In this document: positions 55,814 to 64,000 of the stretch, piece after piece
Layout of the letters: each line of letters opens with the position of its first letter
Position numbering within the stretch: the stretch's first letter is position 1
DNA from: Fagopyrum homotropicum
Taxonomy: Eukaryota; Streptophyta; Magnoliopsida; Caryophyllales; Polygonaceae
DNA: 64,000 nt
Direction: 5' to 3'
NCBI GenBank assembly: GCA_033239125.1
Contig: BSWB01000003.1
Location: forward strand, 108,396,320 to 108,460,319
The notes under the pieces: generated by a model
Told to the model about the DNA's origin: nothing
The model's input: the letters and a program-made list of their open reading frames with translations, nothing else
Databases searched by the model: none
Translations under genes and position numbers: made by a program

Positions 55814-56051
55814 ACTTCACACTCGATCTTCTTCATTCCCACATCTCCAACTCTCGATTTCCCTCTCTCAAGAACGCCGAAAAATCGCCACACCCTCAAA
55901 TCCTCATTCCTTAACCATTTCGAGAGATTCTTGGCTCCAAACTGAAGCATTTTCAACAAGGAACAAGGATCTAACAACAACACGCACGGCAATCGACTGC
56001 TCCATAAGGAATTCAGGTGACTCAGAGGAGGAGGATGGAGGACAAGACACC

Positions 56052-56471
56052 ATGCTCGAGTTTGAGAGCGATACCCATAGCGGGCATGCTACGGATGCCA
56101 TGGACACTGACACTCATGGAGCAGGACCGAGCAGGACCAGCAGGCAGGATGAGGAGACGGAGGATGACATGCAGCCACCACGACACTCTTATGCACATGC
56201 TCCAGGCCCTAGACGAGGACGCCGAGCTCCACGCCACTTCAAGGAGCTAGTCACTAGCTTCCAGAGCCTCAGCACCGACTACCGCGTCCTCCGCACCGAT
56301 TATGACACCCTGAACACACAGTTCAGGACCTACAGGGAGGAGACGGACGCTAGGCATTCATCCTATGATGGCCAGATGAGGGACATGTACTACCACCAGT
56401 TCGGCCACTTCTACGATCCCTCCGCACCGATGTATCCATATCCACCACCTCCACCACCGACAGAGGATTGA
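56052..56471 (+). CDS. E2 ORF3, short form
   Basis: 139 codons: an acidic, His-rich start, a basic RRGRRAPRHFKELV, a helical segment (TSFQSLSTDYRVLRTDYDTL) and the C-terminus YYHQFGHFYDPSAPMYPY followed by six Pro. Only the C-terminal third of E4 ORF3 (coil and Pro tail) has a counterpart; the larger N-terminal domain is absent. The minus copy in E2i (63735-64000) keeps the same end. The ATG is the first good one in frame after the TATA box; 56017-56250 is a shadow in another frame. Function unknown. Confidence 0.6.
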   Translation: MLEFESDTHSGHATDAMDTDTHGAGPSRTSRQDEETEDDMQPPRHSYAHAPGPRRGRRAPRHFKELVTSFQSLSTDYRVLRTDYDTLNTQFRTYREETDARHSSYDGQMRDMYYHQFGHFYDPSAPMYPYPPPPPPTED

Positions 56472-56524
56472 GCTTCCACTTCTTTTACATTGTAAGTATT
56501 TTTCTCCTTCTTATGCTTGATTTT

Positions 56525-56566
56525 CACATTGGGGACAATGTGGATGTCAAGTATGGGGTGGGGGTA
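56525..56566 (+). promoter_or_regulatory. Internal stem-loop plus purine tract, E2
   Basis: CACATTG (56525-56531), loop GGGA, CAATGTG (56536-56542), then AAGTATGGGGTGGGGGTA (56549-56566), 54 bases after the ORF3 stop and about 1.22 kb before the terminal module. Confidence 0.7.
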
Positions 56567-57740
56567 CTTACAATACCTTATGTTTCATTCTAGCACTCTA
56601 TGTACTTTCCACTACTCTTGACAATTTGGCTTGTAATAACTCTTGCACGGCTTGCTTCCTATTATGACACTCGCATTTGCATGAACTTTTTCAAAACCTA
56701 TGAATTTTCAAGAATTTTAAGTGCTTCTTATATGGAAATGACCTCTATGATGAAATTTGTGTATATGGATAGGTAAAAAGATGCTTAGTTGTGTTGAGAT
56801 CTTAATTATAGCATGAATGAAATTGCTTTTGTTACTTGAATACATGAATAAGTTATATGATTTAGTTGTTTTGATGAGAAAATGAAATAATAGTCGAAGC
56901 TATATTGCAAGTTCTTTTACATCATTTAAGGATGACTAAGGCAATTCACTTCTTTTCTTTTCTCATATCTTGATCATGCTAGCTCCTCAAAAAAATTATG
57001 TAACCCTCCTTTTACCATCCGGGAATTAGGATAGGTGATTGAAAAAGGCGTGTTTGATGTGGGAGGGCCAAGAAAAATGTATTGAAAAAGTGCAAAATTT
57101 CATAAGTTTGGGGACGTTGAACATGAGGATGAGTAACTCGGCACCATTCACATAGCCGGGTGTTTGTGTCTTGCCAAAGTCCGATTGAACGACAAGTCCT
57201 AACGGGATATGGTATGTGCATCAAGGGTTTGAGGCATCTCGAAATTGAGAAACGCCGATCTCCTAGGCTTCGGTTTTTGTGCACCGCTGTCCATACTCTC
57301 AAAAAGTAAAGTATAATGAAAGCAAAGCTTTCTACATGCGAAGCATGTGCGGTGAAGAAAATTCTTGAAGGTGTTATGTGTTCCTCTTTCCCGGATTAGC
57401 ATCACAATAGCCAAAAAGAACCACTTCCCTTAATACGTTTCTTGAACCTTTCCTTTGATTTGAAGACCTTGAGACTTTTATGCATGTGTTTAAGACTTAA
57501 TGGCTTAGATTTGTTTGAATTTGATTGCCTCTACACCTTTATCATGTTCTTTATTTATGTTTTCAAGAAAGAAAAGGGAGTTTGTTCATCTTATAGTCAT
57601 CATTGATACATGCTTTGCCCCTTTTATGCCTTGAAATATCACTTTGATGAGCGATCCAATGAAAAGGAGCACTACCAAAAGAAAAGTTTTTGAGTTTCAT
57701 ACATGCATAATCCATGACATCTTATATTCTGAATTTGAGT
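56567..57740 (+). other. E2 3' non-coding tail
   Basis: No gene recognised. 57126-57300 (GAGTAACTCGGCACCATTCA, CGGGTGTTTGTG, CTTGCCAAAGTC) is conserved with E4 and partly E1. A TTCCCGGAT... word marks the same relative place (57390) in these elements. Frames at 57012-57302 and 57199-57414 are antisense to this block. Confidence 0.65.
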
Positions 57741-57779
57741 CTTGCTTAGGGACAAGCAAGAGGCAAGTATGGGGTATTT
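57741..57779 (+). promoter_or_regulatory. Terminal stem-loop and polypurine tract, E2
   Basis: CTTGCTT (57741-57747) and AAGCAAG (57754-57760) around AGGGAC, then AAGTATGGGGTATTT (57765-57779) against the LTR. Confidence 0.78.
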
Positions 57780-59415
57780 TGATGACATGAATTATGTATC
57801 ATCATATTCATGCATATTGCAGCACATTATCTCTATTTACCTTGCATTTAGAGGGATTTTGCATACCTTTTATGTTCTATTCAATCAATTGTCGGAAATA
57901 GAGGTCTACACGAAATTTTGATGAATTGCAAGTAAATAGAGTTGAATTGGAAGAAAAAATGAAGCAAAAGCATCTAAGGATGTTAAGGAAGCTAAAGGAG
58001 TCTTAGAAGGATCACTAAGGGCTAAGGAACTGCAAAGGAGAAGCATAGAAGACGAACCAAAGGAAGAGCACTTTCTGTTGAAGAAAATCGTGCCAATATA
58101 TATAAAAATCGGACGATTTTCATACCTTGAAATCGAACGGTTTTTCACCAAAATCGACTGGGTCGATTTTCTTCACGATTCGGCCAAATGAAAAGACGAC
58201 ATAAAGCCCAATTAATTTGGGCTAGAGGAGAGTTTTGCCAAACGGCCCATCTGCAAGAAACTATAGAAGAGAACCCTACGAACAAAGACAGAGGGGTCGC
58301 AGAGGATAATCTTTACATGTTTTGGAGAAATCAAGGAATCTTGGAGAGAGATTGAAGAGCTTTTGCCGGAAAGTCATTCTTCATCTTTGATTGTGAGATA
58401 TCTTTATTCCATTGCCTTGTTTGTGGTTTGTGAACACGAAATTGAGTTGTTAAGAGATACATTGAACAGATTTGATGATTGTTTTACAGATTTGAGAGTT
58501 ATAGAATTTTTTCGTTCAAGATTTGGTTTCTTTGCGATATCTTCTTCAATAATTAATTTGATTCGATTTTGAAAATGGTTGGCTAAAAACCTTGTGATTC
58601 TGGGGAGAATAGTTGATGATTAAGGCTTAGGTGATGATAGACTGAACTCATTCAAACATTAGGACCCTGAGAATTTAGATCTTAGTTTTGCGACAAACAG
58701 GAAAATCGGACTGTTCTTGAGAAAAATCGGCCGATTTTTCGTATGAACAACACGATTTATTCTTTTGACGAACTTTAATTGAATTAATCTTTAATCAAAA
58801 CTAATCCTTGCCTAAACCCCAATATTGATTAACCCTCTTACCCTCTAATTGAATGTATGAATGCACTTCAAACCTGTTTCTACATTTAATAGATTAAGAT
58901 TGCAAGATTTGGGTAATAAAGAGACTCAACATCCTTTATTAAGATTTTAAGTGTGCTTTCTAATCTTTGCTTTGGAGAGTCATATCTTGGAGTTTTAGAT
59001 AGTTAGTTTAAACATAATTCTTGTCTCTAGATCTTTCTATATTGCAGGCTCAACAACCTTTATAGAGAGAACCTATAGATTAGTCATATAGGTTTCGGAA
59101 CTTCATCGTACGAATCCTACCTTTGAACACTTAATCTTGGCAATATAAATTCTGTCCTATATCTATAGAAGTGTCTTGAATCGAAAGCCTAAATCGGATA
59201 CTTGAATCCTTGGAATCATTTCTCTCTTTATCATATCACAAAAGCTTTTATACTTTCGCTAGATAATTGAAATTGGAAATTTTCTCACTAAATCCCTGAG
59301 TTCGACTTTGGAATTCTTACCTTTCTACAGCCGATCCGTACACTGCGGGTTCGCCTTGCTTTTGAGTTCTAGATATAAATATTAAGACTTTGACGCACAC
59401 CTTTTCGGGCGAACA
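57780..59415 (+). repeat. E2 3' LTR
   Basis: 1636 bases, followed by the duplicated GAGTT. Across its first 400 bases it carries variants (for example GAAGAAAAAATGAAGC, GATCACTAAGGG) also present in the E2i LTR but not in the E2 5' LTR. Confidence 0.92.
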
Positions 59416-60789
59416 GAGTTGATTCAAACAATGAAGGAGGAGATGCCTCCTAAGCTAAGAGATCCGAGATCTTTTTGTGTGCCAATCGGAGTAGGGGAAG
59501 TGAGATACGAAGCACTATGCGATCTTGGGGCAAGTGTAAGCATCATTCCGCTTGCACTTTGCAACAAGGTCGGGTTAGGAGAGCCAAAGCCGGTCAAGAT
59601 GACCCTCTATATGGCGGACCGTTCTATCACTCATCCGGTTGGGATTTTGGAGGACATTCCGGTGCAACTAGGAAAGTTCTATGTGCCGATTGACTTTGTT
59701 GTCTTGGATATTCTGGCGGACTATCCGGTTCCCATCATCTTAGGGAGGCCTTTCCTAGCCACTTCCGGATGCCTAGTGGATTGCAAGAATGGGATTCTCT
59801 CCTTCAACATTGGAGAAGAGAACATCAAGTTCAAATTGTCCACCATGATGAAAGGGCCAACTCTTGATGAAGATCTATTCAACATTGTTGAGCAAGAGGA
59901 GTCTAGGGAAGTTGTGAGCTCAATTTTGATCAAGGATCCTTTGGAGAAGGTTCTTAGCCTAAGTATGATGGAAGAAGGTGTTGAGGAGGCTTGCAATGAA
60001 GAGATCAAGGCCTTAGAAGCATTAGAAAAGGAGGCGAGAGTTGGATTTGAAGACCACAAAGAAGTGCTGAACACCTGTAGGTTCCACGGTCGAGATTTGT
60101 GTTCCACGGCCGTAGAACTCTCTGGACAACTCCGAGAAGCAGGCTTGGCAACTTCCACGGCCGTGGACTTGGAGCAAACTGTGGAGTTGGCCGTGGTTTC
60201 CCCTGAATTAGCCCTTGATGATGATCAAGCTTTTAGGAGCCATGGAGAGCCTTCATTTGCTTTGGATTCATCTCATCCAACCTTATTTGGATCGTCTACA
60301 CTCGATAAAGGTCCTCCTAAACTTGAACTTAAACCCCTCCCCTCTCATTTGAAGTATGCTTTTCTTGGTGATAATTCAACATATCCGGTGATTGTTAATG
60401 CATGCTTGAGTGATGATGAACTTGCTAAGTTGTTGCATGAGCTAAGATTGCATAGGAAAGCCATTGGCTATACTATTGATGATTTGGTTGGCATAAAACC
60501 TTCTTTGTGCATGCATAAGATAATGATGGAAGATAACCATAAACCCTCTATTGAACATCAAAGAAGACTAAATCCTATAATGAAAGAGGTGGTCAAAAAG
60601 GAGATCATTAAGTTGCTAGATGCGGGAATTATCTACCCTATCTCGGATAGTAAGTGGGTTAGTCCCGTTCATGTAGTTCTTAAGAAGGGTGGGATGACCG
60701 TAGTGACCAATGAGAACAATGAACTAATCCCAACTAGGACGGTTACGGGGTGGAGAATGTGCATTGACTATAGAAAGTTGAACATGGCC
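59416..60789 (+). pseudogene. E3 protease, linker and start of RT
   Basis: Resumes E3 after E2 (ELIQTMKEEMPPKLRD). Protease CDLGASVSIIPLALC, GRPFLATSGCLVDCK; linker with dyad words; then HKIMMEDNHKPSIEHQRR, DAGIIYPISDSKWVSP and WRMCIDYRKLNMA, cut at 60789 by E2i. The frame is open over the whole stretch. The residues listed after 60789 in the longer frame (to 60888) belong to E2i LTR and are not pol. Confidence 0.9.
60078..60203 (+). repeat. CCACGG dyad cluster in protease-RT linker, E3
   Basis: TTCCACGGTCGAGA, TTCCACGGCCGTAGAA, TTCCACGGCCGTGGAC and TGGCCGTGGTTT in 125 bases, in frame (reading HGRD, STAVEL, STAVDL, LAVV). The full dyad at 60158-60169 is perfect. Confidence 0.72.
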
Positions 60790-62425
60790 TGTTCGCTCAA
60801 AAGGGTGTGCGTCAAAGTCTTAATATTTATATCTAGAACTCAAAAGCAAAGCGAACCCGCAGTGTACGGATCGGCTGTAGAAAGGTAAGAATTCCAGAGT
60901 CGAACTCAGGGATTTAGTGAGAAAATTTCCAATTTCAATTATCTAGCGAAAGTATAAAAGCTTTTGTGATATGATAAAGAGAGAAATGATTCCAAGGATT
61001 CAAGTATCCGATTTAGGCTTTCGATTTAAGACACTTCTATAGGTATAGGACAAAATTTATATTTCCAAGATGAAATGTTCAAAGGTAGGATTCGTACGAT
61101 GAAGTTCCGAAACCTATATGACTAATCTATAGGTTCTCTCTATAAAGGTTGTTGAGGCTGCAATATAGAAAGATCTAGAGACAAGAATTATGTTTAAACT
61201 AACTATCTAAAACTCCAAGATATGACTCTCCAAAGCAAAGATTAGAAAGCACACTTAAAATCTTAATAAAGGATGTTGAGTCTCTTTATTACCCAAATCT
61301 TGCAATCTTAATCTATTAAATGTAGAAACAGGTTTGAAGTGCATTCATACATTCAATTAGAGGGTAAGAGGGTTAATCAATATTGGGGTTTAGGCAAGGA
61401 TTAGTTTTGATTAAAGATTAATTCAATTAAAGTTCGTCAAAAGAATAAATCGTGTTGTTCATACGAAAAATCGGCCGATTTTTCTCAAGAACAGTCCGAT
61501 TTTCCTGTTTGTCGCAAAACTAAGATCTAAATTCTCAGGGTCCTAATGTTTGAATGAGTTCAGTCTATCATCACCTAAGCCTTAATCATCAACTATTCTC
61601 CCCAGAATCACAAGGTTTTTAGCCAACCATTTTCAAAATCGAATCAAATTAATTATTGAAGAAGATATCGCAAAGAAACCAAATCTTGAACGAAAAAATT
61701 CTATAACTCTCAAATCTGTAAAACAATCATCAAATCTGTTCAATGTATCTCTTAACAACTCAATTTCGTGTTCACAAACCACAAACAAGGCAATGGAATA
61801 AAGATATCTCACAATCAAAGATGAAGAATGACTTTCCGGCAAAAGCTCTTCAATCTCTCTCCAAGATTCCTTGATTTCTCCAAAACATGTAAAGATTATC
61901 CTCTGCGACCCCTCTGTCTTCGTTCGTAGGGTTCTCTTCTATAGTTTCTTGCAGATGGGCCGTTTGGCAAAACTCTCCTCTAGCCCAAATTAATTGGGCT
62001 TTATGTCGTCTTTTCATTTGGCCGAATCGTGAAGAAAATCGACCCAGTCGATTTTGGTGAAAAACCGTTCGATTTCAAGGTATGAAAATCGTCCGATTTT
62101 TATATATATTGGCACGATTTTCTTCAACAGAAAGTGCTCTTCCTTTGGTTCGTCTTCTATGCTTCTCCTTTGCAGTTCCTTAGCCCTTAGTGATCCTTCT
62201 AAGACTCCTTTAGCTTCCTTAACATCCTTAGATGCTTTTGCTTCATTTTTTCTTCCAATTCAACTCTATTTACTTGCAATTCATCAAAATTTCGTGTAGA
62301 CCTCTATTTCCGACAATTGATTGAATAGAACATAAAAGGTATGCAAAATCCCTCTAAATGCAAGGTAAATAGAGATAATGTGCTGCAATATGCATGAATA
62401 TGATGATACATAATTCATGTCATCA
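60790..62425 (-). repeat. E2i 3' LTR
   Basis: 1636 bases, the same length as both E2 LTRs. It has private changes near 61035-61085 and at the first bases (TGTTCGCTCAAAAGGG for TGTTCGCCCGAAAAGG). Confidence 0.92.
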
Positions 62426-62464
62426 AAATACCCCATACTTGCCTCTTGCTTGTCCCTAAGCAAG
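62426..62464 (-). promoter_or_regulatory. Terminal stem-loop and polypurine tract, E2i
   Basis: Mirror of 57741-57779: stem arms at 62445-62451 and 62458-62464, tract at 62426-62440. Confidence 0.75.
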
Positions 62465-63637
62465 ACTCAAATTCAGAATATAAGATGTCATGGATTATGC
62501 ATGTATGAAACTCAAAAACTTTTCTTTTGGTAGTGCTCCTTTTCATTGGATCGCTCATCAAAGTGATATTTCAAGGCATAAAAGGGGCAAAGCATGTATC
62601 AATGATGACTATAAGATGAACAAACTCCCTTTTCTTTCTTGAAAACATAAATAAAGAACATGATAAAGGTGTAGAGGCAATCAAATTCAAACAAATCTAA
62701 GCCATTAAGTCTTAAACACATGCATAAAAGTCTCAAGGTCTTCAAATCAAAGGAAAGGTTCAAGAAACGTATTAAGGGAAGTGGTTCTTTTTGGCTATTG
62801 TGATGCTAATCCGGGAAAGAGGAACACATAACACCTTCAAGAATTTTCTTCACCGCACATGCTTCGCATGTAGAAAGCTTTGCTTTCATTATACTTTACT
62901 TTTTGAGAGTATGGACAGCGGTGCACAAAAACCGAAGCCTAGGAGATCGGCGTTTCTCAATTTCGAGATGCCTCAAACCCTTGATGCACATACCATATCC
63001 CGTTAGGACTTGTCGTTCAATCGGACTTTGGCAAGACACAAACACCCGGCTATGTGAATGGTGCCGAGTTACTCATCCTCATGTTCAACGTCCCCAAACT
63101 TATGAAATTTTGCACTTTTTCAATACATTTTTCTTGGCCCTCCCACATCAAACACGCCTTTTTCAATCACCTATCCTAATTCCCGGATGGTAAAAGGAGG
63201 GTTACATAATTTTTTTGAGGAGCTAGCATGATCAAGATATGAGAAAAGAAAAGAAGTGAATTGCCTTAGTCATCCTTAAATGATGTAAAAGAACTTGCAA
63301 TATAGCTTCGACTATTATTTCATTTTCTCATCAAAACAACTAAATCATATAACTTATTCATGTATTCAAGTAACAAAAGCAATTTCATTCATGCTATAAT
63401 TAAGATCTCAACACAACTAAGCATCTTTTTACCTATCCATATACACAAATTTCATCATAGAGGTCATTTCCATATAAGAAGCACTTAAAATTCTTGAAAA
63501 TTCATAGGTTTTGAAAAAGTTCATGCAAATGCGAGTGTCATAATAGGAAGCAAGCCGTGCAAGAGTTATTACAAGCCAAATTGTCAAGAGTAGTGGAAAG
63601 TACATAGAGTGCTAGAATGAAACATAAGGTATTGTAA
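62465..63637 (-). other. E2i 3' non-coding tail
   Basis: Mirror of the E2 tail, with the same conserved block (62905-63080). No gene. Confidence 0.65.
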
Positions 63638-63680
63638 GTACCCCCACCCCATACTTGACATCCACATTGTCCCCAATGTG
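63638..63680 (-). promoter_or_regulatory. Internal stem-loop plus purine tract, E2i
   Basis: Mirror of 56525-56566: stem at 63663-63680, purine tract at 63638-63656 on the minus strand. Confidence 0.7.
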
Positions 63681-63734
63681 AAAATCAAGCATAAGAAGGA
63701 GAAAAATACTTACAATGTAAAAGAAGTGGAAGCT

Positions 63735-64000
63735 CAATCCTCTGTCGGTGGTGGAGGTGGTGGATATGGATACATCGGTGCGGAGGGATCGTAGAAGTGG
63801 CCGAACTGGTGGTAGTACATGTCCCTCATCTGGCCATCATAGGATGAATGCCTAGCGTCCGTCTCCTCCCTGTAGGTCCTGAACTGTGTGTTCAGGGTGT
63901 CATAATCGGTGTGGAGGACACGGTAGTCGGTGCTGAGGCTCTGAAAGCTAGTGACTAGCTCCCTGAAGTGGCGTGGAGCTCGGCGTCCTCGTCTAGGGCC
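63735..64000 (-). CDS. E2i ORF3, C-terminal part
   Basis: Stop at 63735-63737 (minus). The visible 88 codons match the end of E2 ORF3, including YYHQFGHFYDPSAP and the Pro tail. The start is outside the window. Confidence 0.6.

Larger units (their letters stand above)
47745..59415 (+). mobile_element. E2, nearly intact Athila-like element
   Basis: LTRs 47745-49380 and 57780-59415, both 1636 bases, begin TGATGACATG and end GGGCGAACA. GAGTT is duplicated at 47740-47744 and 59416-59420. Between them: perfect tRNA-Asp primer site, gag-pol with two in-frame stops and one deletion, a probable internal promoter, a shortened ORF3, a long tail with two hairpin-purine modules, and the polypurine tract. 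It is the least damaged element here, but the integrase deletion makes it non-autonomous. Confidence 0.93.
43844..60789 (+). mobile_element. E3, Athila-like element split by E2 and E2i
   Basis: 5' LTR 43844-45672 (TGATAACACG ... GCGTAACA, E1 family), primer site, gag 45811-47744, E2 inserted at 47745, then protease, linker and RT start 59416-60789, where E2i interrupts. Joined across E2, the gag-pol frame continues without shift; only two stops, in gag, are seen in the visible part. The rest of RT onwards lies beyond the window. Confidence 0.9.
60790..64000 (-). mobile_element. E2i, inverted copy of the E2 family, cut by window end
   Basis: 3' LTR 60790-62425 on the minus strand, then polypurine tract, tail, internal hairpin and the end of ORF3. 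It mirrors 56205-59415 of E2 almost base for base. TGGCC (60785-60789) would be its left target duplication; the right one is beyond the window. It is inserted in the RT of E3. Confidence 0.92.

Noticed and set aside
60790..60888. C-terminal extension of the E3 frame after YRKLNMA
   Set aside because: The extra residues are encoded by the E2i LTR and are a junction product.

Overview
This window looks like nuclear DNA of a seed plant, probably a eudicot. It is AT-rich and almost wholly made of nested long-terminal-repeat (LTR) retrotransposons, with one small Tourist-like MITE and a scrap of LINE-like sequence. I see no convincing host gene, tRNA, rRNA or CRISPR array. Most elements belong to the Athila-like branch of Ty3/gypsy. 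The evidence is a primer-binding site complementary to the 3' end of tRNA-Asp (TGGCGCCGTTGCCGGGGA), DLGAS-type protease, FMDD reverse transcriptase, RNase H, HHCC/DDE integrase, and an extra reading frame (ORF3) downstream of pol with a long non-coding tail.

Layout. 1-1047: minus-strand LTR of family D, lying in the 3' tail (1048-1367) of a plus-strand D element. The D LTR (1368-1495 plus 15370-16385) is split by E1 (1496-15369, plus strand, TSD GTCTA). The 5' LTR of E1 is itself broken by a truncated LTR, R8 (2240-4901). E4 (16386-34504, minus) follows; it is interrupted by a MITE (23800-24091) and by E5 (26774-32797, plus), and its 5' LTR is cut short. Then come a solo LTR (34510-35387) and a LINE-like fragment (to 35581). 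E7 (35582 to 43843, minus) is a tRNA-Met-primed, LARD-like element with about 2.6 kb LTRs and no recognisable pol. E3 (from 43844, plus) interrupts E7. E3 is split by E2 (47745-59415, plus, TSD GAGTT) and again at 60790 by E2i, a minus-strand copy of the E2 family that runs off the window.

How the parts work together. Each autonomous-type element would be transcribed from its LTR, primed by tRNA, and would express gag, protease, RT/RNase H and integrase as one long frame. ORF3 sits further downstream, and in E4 and E2 it has what looks like its own TATA promoter. All copies here carry stops, frameshifts, deletions or insertions; E2 is the least damaged.

Most interesting signals. (1) Each family carries its own short dyad word (CCACGGCCGTGG in E1/E3/E4, AAATCGGCCGATTT in E2, CACCTCGGTCGAGGTG in D, CCGCCCCTGCGG in E5) at matched places: upstream of the LTR TATA box, in a covarying long hairpin further into the LTR, in the protease-RT linker, and upstream of ORF3. 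The word differs between the close relatives E4 and E2 at every position. (2) A stem-loop followed by an AAGTATGGGG purine tract occurs twice per element, once at the 3' polypurine tract and once 0.55-1.25 kb upstream, with compensatory stem changes between families. (3) A 3.2 kb near-identical inverted repeat is formed by E2 and E2i. All of these come from reading by eye; no alignment, folding or database search was run.
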